A DNA stretch of 64,000 nucleotides from DAHUYF01 sp963789275 (GCA_963789275.1 CAWBKF010000013.1:1-64000); one strand, 5' to 3'; counted from the stretch's first letter, positions 8,613-18,383 are shown. The notes: generated by a model not told the origin, from the sequence alone. Program-made: numbers and translations.

Positions 8613-10394
8613 ATGCGCCGCGTCATCGTCGGCTTCTTCGCCTTCATCGGCTTCTTCGTCTTCGCCCTCATCCTGCTCGGTGTCGGGTTCTGGCTCTTCG
8701 CCGCGCCGCGCGAGAAGCCGCTCGCCGAGCGGAACGTGCTGTTGGTCGATCTCACCCAGTCCTTGCCCGAAGGAGCGCCGGGCGACGGCATCGAGCGCAT
8801 CCTCCTCGGCGAGCAGACCAGCCTGCGCGACGTGCTCGATGCCATCGAGCGTGCGCGGAACGATCCGCGCGTGGGCGGCCTGGTCGCGCGGCTGGGCGAC
8901 GGCGCCGTCGGCACGGCCCAGACGCAGGAGCTGCGCGACGCCATCGCCACCTTCCGCGCCAAGGGCAAGTTCGCCTTCGGCTACGCCGACAGCTTCGGCG
9001 AGCTCGGCTCCGGCATGCGCAGCTATTATCTCGCCACCGCCTTCGACGAGATCTGGCTGCAGCCGGTGGGCGAAGTCGGCATCGCCGGCATGCGCGTCGA
9101 GATGCCGTTCTTCCGCGGCACGCTGGAGAAGCTCGGCATCGAGCCGCGCTTCGATCATCGCGAAGAATTCAAGACGGCGATGAACACGCTGACCGAGACC
9201 AAGATGACGCCGGCGCATCGCGAGGAGACGGAGTCTCTGGTGCACTCGATCTACGACCAGGTCGTGGCCGGCATCGCCGAGGGGCGTCACCTCGACCAGC
9301 CGCACGTGCGCAGCCTGATCGACCAGGGACCCTTCACTGCCGACCAGGCGCTCGAGGCGCATCTCATCGACCACGTGGGATACCGCGATGACGCCGTCGC
9401 GGTCGCGCGCGTCCGCGCCGGCGACAACGCGGCGCTGGTCTCGCTGCAACGCTATCTCGACGGCGCCGGCCGGCCGCATCAGAGCGGCCCGACCGTCGCC
9501 GTCATCTACGGCACCGGCCTGATCGGCCGCGGCGACAGCTCCAGCAGCCCGCTTTCGGGCGCGGGGATGATGGGCGCCGACACCATGGCCCGCGCGTTCC
9601 GCCAGGCGGCGGAAGATGCGAGCGTCCGCGCCATTCTCTTCCGCATCGACAGCCCCGGCGGCTCGGCCACCGCCTCGGAGACGATCTGGCGCGAGGTGGT
9701 GCGCGCCAGGGAGGCGGGCAAGCCGATCATCGTCAGCATGGGCGACGTGGCGGGCTCGGGTGGCTACTACGTCGCGGCCGGCGTCAACAAGATCGTCGCC
9801 GAGCCGGCGACGCTCACCGGCTCGATCGGCGTCGTCGGCGGCAAGGTGCTGATCGGCGGGCTGTCGGAAAAGCTCGGCATCACCTGGGACGCCTTGGAGA
9901 TCGGCCGCAACGCCGGGATCGACAGCATGGTCCAGGATTTCACGCCGCCGGAGCGCGAGCGCTTCGAGCACTCGCTCGACTACGTCTACGGCATCTTCAA
10001 GGCGCGCGTCGCGGACGGGCGCAAGCTCGGCGCCGACGCCGTCGAGGAGGTCGCCAAGGGCCGCGTCTGGACCGGCGCGGACGCGAAGGCGCGCGGCCTC
10101 GTCGATGCGCTCGGCGGCTTCGACACGGCGCTGGCGCTGGCCAAGCAGGCGGCGGGCATCGCCGCCGATAGCGACGTCACCCTCAAGACCTTCCCGCCGC
10201 CGAGCGACACCCCGGCCGCCATCGTCGCGCGCCTGCTCGGCCGCGGCACGCCGGGCAACGGCGAGCGCAGCGCCGCCGCGCGCCTCGCCGCCCTCGACCG
10301 GATGCTGGCGACGCTGCAGCCGTTGGTGGACCGCCTCGAGCTCGCCGCCCCGCCCCCCGGCGCGCTCACCATGCCGCCGCTGGAGCTAAGGTAG
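8613..10394 (+). CDS. sppA: Signal peptide peptidase SppA, 67K type
   Basis: SppA is a membrane-anchored Ser/Lys protease that clears cleaved signal peptides. The 593-residue protein starts with one long hydrophobic anchor (residues 4-30) and has two tandem peptidase S49 domains, as in the long enterobacterial type. The general-base lysine is K187 (REEFKTAMN) in the first domain. The nucleophile is S382 in DVAGSGGYYVAAG in the second. The ATG lies 14 bases after the AhpD-like gene with a CGGAG ribosome site, so cotranscription is likely. Confidence 0.92.
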   Translation: MRRVIVGFFAFIGFFVFALILLGVGFWLFAAPREKPLAERNVLLVDLTQSLPEGAPGDGIERILLGEQTSLRDVLDAIERARNDPRVGGLVARLGDGAVGTAQTQELRDAIATFRAKGKFAFGYADSFGELGSGMRSYYLATAFDEIWLQPVGEVGIAGMRVEMPFFRGTLEKLGIEPRFDHREEFKTAMNTLTETKMTPAHREETESLVHSIYDQVVAGIAEGRHLDQPHVRSLIDQGPFTADQALEAHLIDHVGYRDDAVAVARVRAGDNAALVSLQRYLDGAGRPHQSGPTVAVIYGTGLIGRGDSSSSPLSGAGMMGADTMARAFRQAAEDASVRAILFRIDSPGGSATASETIWREVVRAREAGKPIIVSMGDVAGSGGYYVAAGVNKIVAEPATLTGSIGVVGGKVLIGGLSEKLGITWDALEIGRNAGIDSMVQDFTPPERERFEHSLDYVYGIFKARVADGRKLGADAVEEVAKGRVWTGADAKARGLVDALGGFDTALALAKQAAGIAADSDVTLKTFPPPSDTPAAIVARLLGRGTPGNGERSAAARLAALDRMLATLQPLVDRLELAAPPPGALTMPPLELR

Positions 10395-10403
10395 GCTGAG
10401 GGT

Positions 10404-10570
10404 TGCGCTGCAGAGGCGCGGTGCGTCCTTCGAGACGCCCGCTTCGCGGACTCCTCAGGATGAGGAAGTTTTCTTTGTGGCATCAGCTAGATGCCATACT
10501 CCTTTGATCCTCATCCTGAGGAGCGGCGCGTAGCGCCGCGTCTCGAAGGACGCACCGCGCTCCTGCAGGG
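10404..10570. repeat. Inverted pair of a palindromic intergenic repeat
   Basis: Two copies of one element face each other. The left arm (about 10404-10466) reads GCGGTGCGTCCTTCGAGACG ... CTCCTCAGGATGAGGA. The right arm (about 10508-10570) is its near-exact reverse complement, beginning TCCTCATCCTGAGGAGCGGC. Inside the right arm GGCGCGTAGCGCC is itself a palindrome. The CCTCATCCTGAGGAGC...GTCTCGAAGGACG pattern is a known highly dispersed intergenic element in Bradyrhizobium-like and other alphaproteobacteria (from memory). It separates sppA (+) from the acyl-CoA dehydrogenase (-) and could act as a two-way terminator. Confidence 0.75.
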
Positions 10571-10581
10571 CTCGTCTTGTT

Positions 10582-11787
10582 TTAGTTATACTTCTGCAGC
10601 TCGATGCGGCCGATCTGGTTGCGGTGGACCTCGTCCGGCCCGTCGGCCAGCCGCAGCGTGCGGGCGCCGGCATAGGCCTTGGCCAGGCCGAAATCGTCGG
10701 AGACGCCGCCCGCGCCATGCGCCTGGATCGCCCAGTCGACGATCTGGCACAGCATGTTGGGCGCGGCGACCTTGATCATCGCGATCTCGGCGCGCGCTAC
10801 CTTGTTGCCGACCTTGTCCATCATATAGGCGGCCTTCAGCGTGAGCAGCCGCGACTGCTCGATCATGATGCGCGCCTCGGCAATGCGCTCCAGCGTTACC
10901 GTCTGCTCGGCGACCGGCTTGCCGAAGGCGATGCGCGATTTCACGCGCTTGCACATCTTCTCGAGCGCCCGTTCGGCCTGGCCGATCATGCGCATGCAAT
11001 GATGGATGCGGCCAGGACCGAGCCGGCCCTGCGCGATCTCGAAGCCCCTGCCCTCGCCCAGCAGGATGTTGCTCGCGGGCACGCGCACATTGGCGAAATC
11101 GACCTCGGCATGGCCGTGCGGTGAATCGTCGTAGCCGAACACCGGCAGCCAGCGCACGATCTTGACGCCGGGCGCGTCCATCGGCACCAGGATCATCGAT
11201 TGCTGCAGATACTTGTTGGGATTGTTGGGCGAAGTCTTGCCCATGAAGATCATGATCTTGCAGCGCGGATCCGGCGCGCCCGAGGTCCACCATTTGCGGC
11301 CGTTGACGACATAGTGGTCGCCGTCGCGGACGATGCTGGCCTGGATGTTGGTCGCGTCCGAGGAGGCGACCGCGGGCTCGGTCATGGCGAAGGCCGAGCG
11401 GATCTTGCCGTCGAGCAGCGGCTCGAGCCAGCGCTTCTTCTGCTCGGCGCTGCCATAGCGCACCAGCACTTCCATGTTGCCGGTGTCGGGCGCCGAGCAA
11501 TTGAACACCTCCGGCGACCATTGCACGCGTCCCATGATCTCGCAGAGCGGCGCGTATTCGAGATTGGTGAGGCCGGCGCCGAGATCCGATTCCGGCAGGA
11601 ACAGGTTCCACAGCCCCGCCGCCCTCGCCTTGGCCTTGAGCTCCTCGACGACCGGCCGCGGCTGCCAGCGGGTCTCCGCCGTCACCCCCTCGTGGTAGCG
11701 ATGCTCATTGGGATAGACGTGCTCGTCCATGAAGCGGGTGAGCCGCTCCTGCAACGCTTTCACCTTATCGGAATACTCGAAATCCAC
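10582..11787 (-). CDS. Acyl-CoA dehydrogenase family protein (ACAD10/11-like)
   Basis: The 401-residue FAD flavoprotein has the normal acyl-CoA dehydrogenase order: helical N-terminal domain, a beta domain with AFAMTEPAVASSDATNI and the KWWTSGA segment, and a helical C-terminal domain ending in QAHGAGGVSDDFGLAKAYAGAR. The segment that usually carries the catalytic Glu (YEGTSEIQ in classical enzymes) reads LADGPDEVH, with Asp at that place. This form is typical of the ACAD10/ACAD11 and FadE36 groups. The substrate is not predictable. It is monocistronic as far as seen, between a palindromic repeat and a 321-base gene-free stretch. Confidence 0.88.
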   Translation of the reverse strand: MDFEYSDKVKALQERLTRFMDEHVYPNEHRYHEGVTAETRWQPRPVVEELKAKARAAGLWNLFLPESDLGAGLTNLEYAPLCEIMGRVQWSPEVFNCSAPDTGNMEVLVRYGSAEQKKRWLEPLLDGKIRSAFAMTEPAVASSDATNIQASIVRDGDHYVVNGRKWWTSGAPDPRCKIMIFMGKTSPNNPNKYLQQSMILVPMDAPGVKIVRWLPVFGYDDSPHGHAEVDFANVRVPASNILLGEGRGFEIAQGRLGPGRIHHCMRMIGQAERALEKMCKRVKSRIAFGKPVAEQTVTLERIAEARIMIEQSRLLTLKAAYMMDKVGNKVARAEIAMIKVAAPNMLCQIVDWAIQAHGAGGVSDDFGLAKAYAGARTLRLADGPDEVHRNQIGRIELQKYN

Positions 11788-12108
11788 GGCATCTCTCCCC
11801 TGTCTCGTTTGCTGCGCGCCAGCTTATCCCGTCGCGGCGGCTCCGACAAAGCCCTGCCCGCCCTTGGCGTGCTTCGTAACACTTCAGTAGGGCTTCGGGG
11901 ACAAGATGAACAACTGCAAGGTGGCCCGATCGCGCGTCGCATGCCGCAACCGATCATGCTGCTTTCAAGAGTAATTACTAAAATAAAAACTCGTTAAGCT
12001 AGATTAAACATCGCTTTCACCGGGACCGAGGAAAGCCGACCCGAAGGCCTTACGCAACGCTAACAAGCTGATCCGTCAGCGCTTTTAGCATGTGAGGGGT
12101 GGCCAGGG
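11788..12108. other. Gene-free stretch between divergent genes, AT-rich core
   Basis: No gene is supported here. The part 11960-12015 is strikingly AT-rich for this genome (runs such as CTAAAATAAAAACTCG) and contains TTAA-N6-TTAA at 11994-12007. It must hold the promoters of the divergent acyl-CoA dehydrogenase and response-regulator genes, but I find no convincing -35/-10 pair. The TTAA repeat resembles a CtrA site but has 6 rather than 7 bases between half sites. Confidence 0.4.
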
Positions 12109-12483
12109 ATGGCAGTGCTTTTGATCATCGACGACGATGAAGGCATGCGCAAGCTGATGGTGCGCACGTTGAGCGGCCCACGGCATCGCATTTTCGAAGC
12201 CGAAAACGGCCGCGAAGGCTTGAAGCTCATGGACGAGCACAAGCCCGACGTGGTGATCACCGACATCCTGATGCCACAAAAGGAAGGCATCGAGACCATC
12301 CGCGAAGTGCAGGAGCGCGCGCCGCAGACCAAGATCATCGCCATCTCCGGCGGCGGGCTCTCGCACAATCTGATGTTCCTTGACGTCGCGCGCGCCTTCG
12401 GCGCCGATGCCGTTCTCGCCAAGCCGTTCCGCCCGGCCCAACTCGTGGAGACAGTCGAGCAGGTGCTGGCCGCCGGCGGCTAG
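12109..12483 (+). CDS. Single-domain response regulator (CheY-like)
   Basis: The 124-residue protein consists only of a receiver domain. The acidic pocket is D8-D10, the phospho-acceptor is D52 (VVITDILMP), the switch serine is S80 (IIAISGGG) and the conserved lysine is K105 (VLAKPF). There is no output domain, so it would act by protein-protein contact or phosphotransfer. No histidine kinase lies nearby. The start ATG follows a GAGGGGTGGCCAGGG stretch. Confidence 0.88.
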   Translation: MAVLLIIDDDEGMRKLMVRTLSGPRHRIFEAENGREGLKLMDEHKPDVVITDILMPQKEGIETIREVQERAPQTKIIAISGGGLSHNLMFLDVARAFGADAVLAKPFRPAQLVETVEQVLAAGG

Positions 12484-12591
12484 CCGCTGGATTTCTAGCC
12501 ATCGCGGCCGCGCTCGGCTGAGCCCGCGCTAAGTTTGCGATTCGCCCGCGCCGCAGCTAAGCTTGCGAGCGCAACGACGAAAGCAAGCCCG

Positions 12592-13071
12592 ATGCAGGAT
12601 CTGCTGCCGCTCGCCGAAGCGATTGCCGAGCGGCTCAAGGCGCGCGGCGAGACCATCGCCATCGCGGAATCCTCGACCGGCGGCCTGATCGCGGCGGCGC
12701 TGCTCGCCGTGCCCGGCGCTTCCGCCTATTTCATCGGCGGCGCGGTCGTCTATACCCGGCAGGCGCGGCGCGCGCTGCTCGACATCCCGGATTCGGCGAT
12801 GGCGGGCATGCGCGCGGCAAGCGAGCCCTATGCGCTGCTGCTGGCGCGCACGGCGCACCAGCGCTTCCCGGCGAGCTGGGGGCTGGCCGAGACCGGCGCC
12901 ACCGGACCGACCGGCAACCGCTACGGCGACGCCGCCGGCCATAGCTGCCTGGCGGTCGCCGGCGCGGTGGAGCGCACCCTCACGCTCGAGACCGGCAACG
13001 CCGACCGGCGTGCCAACATGCGCGCCTTCGCCGCCGCGGCGCTCGAGCTGCTGCGGCAATGCCTGGCGTGA
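12592..13071 (+). CDS. CinA C-terminal domain protein (nicotinamide-nucleotide amidase, PncC-like)
   Basis: The 159-residue stand-alone CinA domain has the signature AESSTGGLIAAALLAVPGASAYFIGGAVVY and the ETGATGPTGNRYGDAAGH loop. Stand-alone members hydrolyse nicotinamide mononucleotide to nicotinate mononucleotide in pyridine-nucleotide salvage. The frame is open back to 12535. I choose the ATG at 12592, where family similarity begins (LAEAIAERLKARGETIAIAES). Its ribosome site is weak. Confidence 0.88.
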   Translation: MQDLLPLAEAIAERLKARGETIAIAESSTGGLIAAALLAVPGASAYFIGGAVVYTRQARRALLDIPDSAMAGMRAASEPYALLLARTAHQRFPASWGLAETGATGPTGNRYGDAAGHSCLAVAGAVERTLTLETGNADRRANMRAFAAAALELLRQCLA

Positions 13072-13278
13072 GCGGGCGACGGCCGCGCGGCAAACGCTCG
13101 CGGACTTCCATCTCTGACTAACGCTGAGGGCGGAGCCGCAAAAGTTACAAGACATGCGTCTGGTCACATCACTGTCACCATGCGCGTGGTCTTTCGGCTT
13201 CCGCGCTCTCCGGTGAAATGCTAGCGTTCGCGCCGATCGACATTCCTGAAATCAAGCCGAGAGCACGCGGGGTCGCGC

Positions 13279-15640
13279 ATGGACTTCTTTCGCCGGTTCA
13301 CCTTTCTGCTCTGCGCTCCGGCTTTCGATGTTGACGATCTCGAGGGGTCGCGGCTGCAGCAGATCGTCGCCGCCGTGGAGAAGCTTGGCTTTGCCGTGGT
13401 CAAGGCACGCCGCGTCGAAGATGCCGAGCTCGCGATCAAGACCGACGCCGCCATCGGCTGCATGATCGTCGACTGGGGCAAGAAGGGCATGGATGGCAAG
13501 ATGGCCGCGCTCACGGCTTACGTGCGCGGCCGCGGACTGGAAATGCCGATCATCCTGCTGGTTCGCCGCAAGCGGCTGGAGGACGTCCCGGTCGAAGTCC
13601 TCGACCATGTCGACGGCTATGTCTTTCTCTCCGAGGAGACGCCGGAATTCATCGCCAAGAACCTGGTCGGCCGCTTGAAGCAATATGCCGAGACGCTGAA
13701 GACACCGTTCTTCGGCACGCTCGTCGACTATGCCGAGAAAGGCAATCAGCTCTGGACCTGCCCCGGCCACAATGGCGGCGTCTTCTATAGCCGCAGCCCT
13801 ATCGGCCGTATCTTCGTCGAGCACCTCGGCGAGGCCATCTTCCGCGACGATCTCGACAATTCGGTGCTGGAGCTCGGCGATCTCCTGACGCATGAGGGTC
13901 CGGCGTTGCGCGCGCAGCAGGAGGCCGCCAAGATCTTCGGCGCCGAGAAGACCTATTTCGTCCTCAACGGCACCTCGGCTTCCAACAAGATCGTCCTGTC
14001 GGCCCTCATTGCCGAGGGCGACCTCGTGTTGTTCGACCGGAACAACCACAAGGCAGCGCATCACGGCGCGCTCTTTCTGGGCGGCGGCATTCCGATCTTT
14101 CTCGAGGCGGACCGCAACGCGCAAGGCATGATCGGTCCCATCGATATCGAGGCCCTCGACGAAGAGAACATCCGCGAGAAGATCCGCCGGCACCCGCTCG
14201 TCGGTGATTCCGAGGCATGGCGGCGCGACCGGCCGTTCCGGGTCGCCGTGCTCGCGCAATGCAGCTACGATGGAACCATCTACAACGCCGCGACCATTCT
14301 GAAAAAGCTCGGGCCGCTCTGCGATTATATTCTTTTCGACGAGGCCTGGGCGGGCTTCATGAAATTCCATCCGCTCTTCGCCGGCCGCTTCGCCATGGGG
14401 CTCGAAGGGCTCGACGCGAGCAGTCCCGGCATCATCGCGACGCAATCGACGCACAAGCAGCTCGCGGGCTTCTCGCAGGCCTCGCAGATCCACGTGCGGG
14501 ACCGCCACATCCGAGGACAAGCGCGTCGCATCGAACACCGCCGCTTCAACGAGACTTTCCTCGTTCACGCCTCGACCTCGCCCTTCTATCCGCTGTTCGC
14601 ATCGCTCGATGTCGGCGCGCAGATGATGAAAGGCAAGTCCGGCGAGGTTCTATGGGACGACACGATCAGGCTCGGCATCGAGCTGCGCAAGAAGATCAGA
14701 GCGATCCGGCGCGAGTTCGAAGAGAAGGAGGCCGACGCCGCGCGGCGCTGGTTCTTCGATCCCTTCGTCGCCGACCGCGTGGCGTTGCCTGGCGCAGCTC
14801 CGGCCGGCTCGGCGCGGGAGATGGCGTGGGAGGACGTCTCGACCGACGAGCTCGCCGCCGATCCCAGGTATTGGGAGCTGAGCCCCGGTGCCGCCTGGCA
14901 TGGCTTCAAGCACGTAGCAGCGGGCTACGCGATCACCGATCCGAACAAGCTGACGCTGATCACGCCGGGCTTCAACCGCAGCACCGGGGCCTATGAGAAG
15001 CACGGCGTGCCGGCACCGATCGTCGCGCAATTTCTGCGGGAGAACCGGGTGGTCCCGGAAAAGAACGATCTCAACTCGCTGCTCTTCCTGCTGACCCCGG
15101 GGGTTGAGTTCGAGCAAGGCAGGCACGCTGCTCAGCGTTCTCGTCGCCTTCAAGCGCTATCACGACGACAACGCGCTGCTCGACGACGTCATCCCCGAAT
15201 TCGTGCGCAGCCGTCCGCGGCGCTATGCCGGCCTGCGTCTGCGCGACCTCTGCGCCGAGATGCACGCCTTTCACCGCGACAATCAGACGAGCGTGCTGCA
15301 GCGGCTGCAGTTCCGCCCCGAGCACTTGCCGCGAGCGGTGCTGCCGCCGCAGGAGGCGGTCCGGCAATTGACGCGCAACAAGGTGAGATATCTGCCGCTC
15401 GACCAGCTTGCCGGCCATGTCGCCACGACCTTGTTCGTGGTCTATCCCCCGGGCATCGCCGCCATCGTTCCCGGCGAGCGTCTCGACGAGCGCGCCAAGC
15501 CGATGCTCGATTACCTCGCGCTGTTCGAGCGCAGCGCCAATCTCTTTCCGGGTTTCGAGACGGAAATCCAGGGGGTATATCGCGAAACCGAACCGGATGG
15601 CTCGATACGGTTTTACACTTATGTGACAGACGCGCCCTGA
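13279..15640 (+). CDS. Orn/Lys/Arg family PLP-dependent decarboxylase (frameshifted)
   Basis: A large fold-type I basic amino-acid decarboxylase, about 786 residues once joined. The order is an N-terminal wing (receiver-like) domain to about residue 140, the PLP domain with the Schiff-base lysine K393 in STHKQLAGFSQ, and a C-terminal domain. The reading frame breaks at about 15109: one extra T turns the expected GVESSKAGTLLS into GVEFEQGRH. The rest continues in the next frame to FYTYVTDAP. Ornithine, lysine and arginine decarboxylases cannot be separated by eye; the length is nearest to the arginine/lysine types. No antiporter gene is adjacent. Confidence 0.85.
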
Positions 15641-15663
15641 TCCGGGCGCGGCACTAGTGCCGG

Positions 15664-16236
15664 TCAGCCGGCCTCGTCTGCAACGATCCCTCCCGGGCGA
15701 TCCGCGGGCGGCACGGACGCGCCGGCGCCGAGCGCCCGCTGCATCAGGACGGTGTCGGTCCATCGGCCGAATTTGAATCCCACCGAGAGCAGCAGGCCGG
15801 CCTGGTGGAAGTCGTGGGCGCCGTGGAGCTCGATCGAGGGCAGGTTGGCGCGGTCGATATAGGCGATCATCTGTCGATATCCCGCCGCCGCGCAGGCCTC
15901 GATCAGAGCGGGAAGCAGCCGGCGCCCGACGCCGCAATGCAAATAGTCCTGATGCACGTAGATCGAATGCTTGACCGTGTAGCGGTAGGCGGGGCGCTTG
16001 CGGAACGGCACGGCGTAGGCATATCCGACGATCATGCCGTCGAGCTCGGCGACGATGTGCGGCAGGCGGCGCTTCAGCATGCTTTTCCGGCGGCGCTTGA
16101 TGTCGTCGGGGTGCAGCGGCTCCATGTCGTATTCGCCGAGGCCGTATTGGACGTGATGGCTGTAGATGGCGATCATCGCCGGCACGTCCGCTTCGGTGGA
16201 GGGGCGAACGAGGATATTCTGGGCGCTGTCCCGCAT
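15664..16236 (-). CDS. GNAT family N-acetyltransferase (phosphinothricin acetyltransferase-like)
   Basis: The product has about 190 residues. It opens with ILVRPSTEADVPAMIAIYSHHV and contains the acetyl-CoA loop region HQDYLHCGVGRRLLPALIEACAA, both typical of the Pat/YncA (MnaT) branch. That branch acetylates amino-acid analogues such as phosphinothricin or methionine sulfoximine. The open frame begins upstream at 16287, but MRDSAQNILVRPS at 16236 matches the family start. It is convergent with the decarboxylase gene. Confidence 0.85.
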   Translation of the reverse strand: MRDSAQNILVRPSTEADVPAMIAIYSHHVQYGLGEYDMEPLHPDDIKRRRKSMLKRRLPHIVAELDGMIVGYAYAVPFRKRPAYRYTVKHSIYVHQDYLHCGVGRRLLPALIEACAAAGYRQMIAYIDRANLPSIELHGAHDFHQAGLLLSVGFKFGRWTDTVLMQRALGAGASVPPADRPGGIVADEAG

Positions 16237-16344
16237 GTCTCCCCGGTCTCCGCGTCGCCCGCACCGTCTTGGCCGAGCTGCCGCCACGAGATAGCAGACC
16301 CGGCACTGGCAATCGAGGGAATCCTGGCAACGCGCGACGCCTGC

Positions 16345-17640
16345 CTAGCGCTGAAACCACGCGACCAGCTCGACATGCGGCGACCACACGAACTGGTCGA
16401 TGGGCTGGACGCGCTCGAGGCGATAGCCGCCATCGACCAGCAGCCGCGCGTCGCGCGCGAAGCTCGCGGGATTGCACGAGACCGCGACGAGGCGCGGCAC
16501 GGCGGAGCGGGCCAGCGCCGCGCTCTGCGCCTTGGCGCCGGCGCGCGGCGGGTCGAACACCACGGCCTCGAACGGCGCCAGCTCCGCGGGCGAGAGCGGC
16601 CGCGCCTCGAGGTCGCGGCGCTCGACGGTGACGCGCTGCAGCCCGGCGCGCGCGGCGGCGGCGGTCAGCGCCGCCGCGGCCTCGCGCGCTCCCTCCACCG
16701 CATGGACCGCGGCCCGTGGCGCGAGCGCGAAGGTGATGGTGCCGAGCCCGGCATAGAGATCGGCGACGCGGCTCGCCTTGCCGATGCCGGCCAGCGCCTC
16801 GGCCGCGAGCGCCGCCTCGGCGGCAGCGCTTGCCTGGAGAAACGCCTCGGCCGGGAGATCGACCGGCACGCCGGAGAGCACGATCCGCGGCGGGCGGCGG
16901 ATCGCGGCCGGCACCGGCGCGCCCATCTCCGGGGCGCGCCAGGCGAGCCGCGCCAGATCCTGCGCCTCGGCGAAACCGGCGAGCGCCTCGAGCGCGGCGA
17001 GGTCCGGCGGCGCGGCGAGATCGAGCAACAGGTCGATGCCGGTATCGCCAAGCGTCGCCGTCGCCGCGCCGGCGCTGCCGCGCGGCGAGAGCCGCGGCAC
17101 GAGACGCCTGAGCGCCCCGGCCAGCGCCAGCAGCGCCGGGTGCAACACGGCGCATTCCTGCATGTCGACGATGCGATGACTGGCGCGAGCGTGGAATCCG
17201 ACCAGCGGCGCGGCGCCGCCCCGCGGATGCTCCAGGGCGAAGCGCGCCCGTCGGCGCGTGCCCGGCGGCAGGCGGAGCAGCGGCGCGACCGTCGCCGCGG
17301 CGAGCCCGTGCTGGCCGAGCGCGGCGGCGATCTGGCTCTCCTTGGCCGCGGCATAGGCGACGGCGTCGAGATGCTGCAGCGCGCAGCCGCCGCAGGCGCC
17401 GAAATGCCGGCAGCACGGCGCGACGCGCGCGCCCGGCGCCAGCAGCTCCACGAGCTCGGCGGCCGAGCCCTCGCCGGTGCGCGCGCCGAGCCGCACGCGC
17501 ACGCGGTCGCCCGGCGCGGTGAAGGGGACATAGACCGGCCGCCCCTCCCGGCGCGCGATGCCGTCGCCGCGCGCGCCGACGCTGTCGATGGTGAGGATCG
17601 CTTCGTGCTGCGGCCCCTGCCCCGCGCCGGCTGCGTTCAT
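16345..17640 (-). CDS. Class I SAM-dependent RNA methyltransferase, RlmD/TrmA (RumA) family
   Basis: The 431-residue protein has an N-terminal TRAM-like beta domain, an iron-sulfur cluster motif (CCRHFGACGGCALQHL plus the later QECAVLHP cysteine), a SAM-binding domain (VADLYAGLGTITFALA) and the catalytic cysteine motif VSCNPASFARD. It would make 5-methyluridine in 23S rRNA or tRNA. Its ATG at 17640 overlaps the stop of tlyA (ATGA). This places it in the dxs-linked minus-strand operon, a common alphaproteobacterial arrangement. Confidence 0.9.
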   Translation of the reverse strand: MNAAGAGQGPQHEAILTIDSVGARGDGIARREGRPVYVPFTAPGDRVRVRLGARTGEGSAAELVELLAPGARVAPCCRHFGACGGCALQHLDAVAYAAAKESQIAAALGQHGLAAATVAPLLRLPPGTRRRARFALEHPRGGAAPLVGFHARASHRIVDMQECAVLHPALLALAGALRRLVPRLSPRGSAGAATATLGDTGIDLLLDLAAPPDLAALEALAGFAEAQDLARLAWRAPEMGAPVPAAIRRPPRIVLSGVPVDLPAEAFLQASAAAEAALAAEALAGIGKASRVADLYAGLGTITFALAPRAAVHAVEGAREAAAALTAAAARAGLQRVTVERRDLEARPLSPAELAPFEAVVFDPPRAGAKAQSAALARSAVPRLVAVSCNPASFARDARLLVDGGYRLERVQPIDQFVWSPHVELVAWFQR

Positions 17641-18383
17641 GGCGCCTGCCGCTGCGCGCAGATGAGGAACTCGACATTGCCGTCGGGGCCGCGGATCGGG
17701 CTCTCGGTGAGGCCGACGACATGCCAGCCCGGCTGCGCGTCGAGCCAGGCGGTGACGCTGGCGCAGACCTCGCGGTGGAGGGCGGCGTCGCGCACCACGC
17801 CGCCCTTGCCGACGCGGCTCTTGCCGACCTCGAATTGCGGCTTGATCAGCGCCACCAGGCGCGCCGCCGGCGCCGCGAGCGCGAGTGCCGCGGGCAGCAC
17901 GGTGGCAAGGCTGATGAAGCTCGCATCGCAGGTGACGAGATCGACCGGCTCGGGGATGTCGGCGCGCGTCAGGTGGCGGGCGTTGCGGCGCTCGAGCACG
18001 ATGACGCGCGGATCCTGCCGCAGCTTCCAGGCGAGCTGGCCATGCCCGACATCGACGGCGTAGACGCGCTGCGCGCCGCGCGCCAGCAGCACGTCGGTGA
18101 AGCCGCCGGTGGAAGCGCCGATGTCGAGCGCCACCCGGCCGGTGGGCTCGATGGCGAAATGGTCGAGCGCATGCGCGAGCTTGACGCCGCCGCGCGAGAC
18201 CCAGGGATGCTCGCGCCCGCGCAGCTCCAGCGGCCGATCGGCGGCGAGGCTGGTGCCGGGCTTGTCGAGGCGCTTGCCGTCGCTCCACACCAGCCCCGCC
18301 AGCACCAGCGCCTGCGCCCGCGCGCGGCTCTCGGCGAGGCCGCGCTCGACCAGCAGCGCATCGAGACGCCGTTTATCGCCCAT
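17637..18383 (-). CDS. tlyA: TlyA family rRNA (cytidine-2'-O)-methyltransferase
   Basis: The 248-residue protein has an N-terminal S4 RNA-binding domain (RLDALLVERGLAESRARAQ) followed by an FtsJ-like Rossmann methyltransferase with GVKLAHALDHF, the SAM site ALDIGASTGGFTDVLL and IKPQFEVGKSRVGKGG. TlyA 2'-O-methylates ribosomal RNA; members are often annotated as hemolysin A. The open frame begins at 18446, but MGDKRRLDALL at 18383 fits the family start. Between it and dxs lies one copy of a two-hairpin repeat. Confidence 0.92.
   Translation of the reverse strand: MGDKRRLDALLVERGLAESRARAQALVLAGLVWSDGKRLDKPGTSLAADRPLELRGREHPWVSRGGVKLAHALDHFAIEPTGRVALDIGASTGGFTDVLLARGAQRVYAVDVGHGQLAWKLRQDPRVIVLERRNARHLTRADIPEPVDLVTCDASFISLATVLPAALALAAPAARLVALIKPQFEVGKSRVGKGGVVRDAALHREVCASVTAWLDAQPGWHVVGLTESPIRGPDGNVEFLICAQRQAP

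Noticed and set aside
11994..12007. TTAA-N6-TTAA as a CtrA binding site before the response regulator
   Set aside because: The CtrA consensus has 7 bases between half sites; one base short and a single occurrence is not enough.
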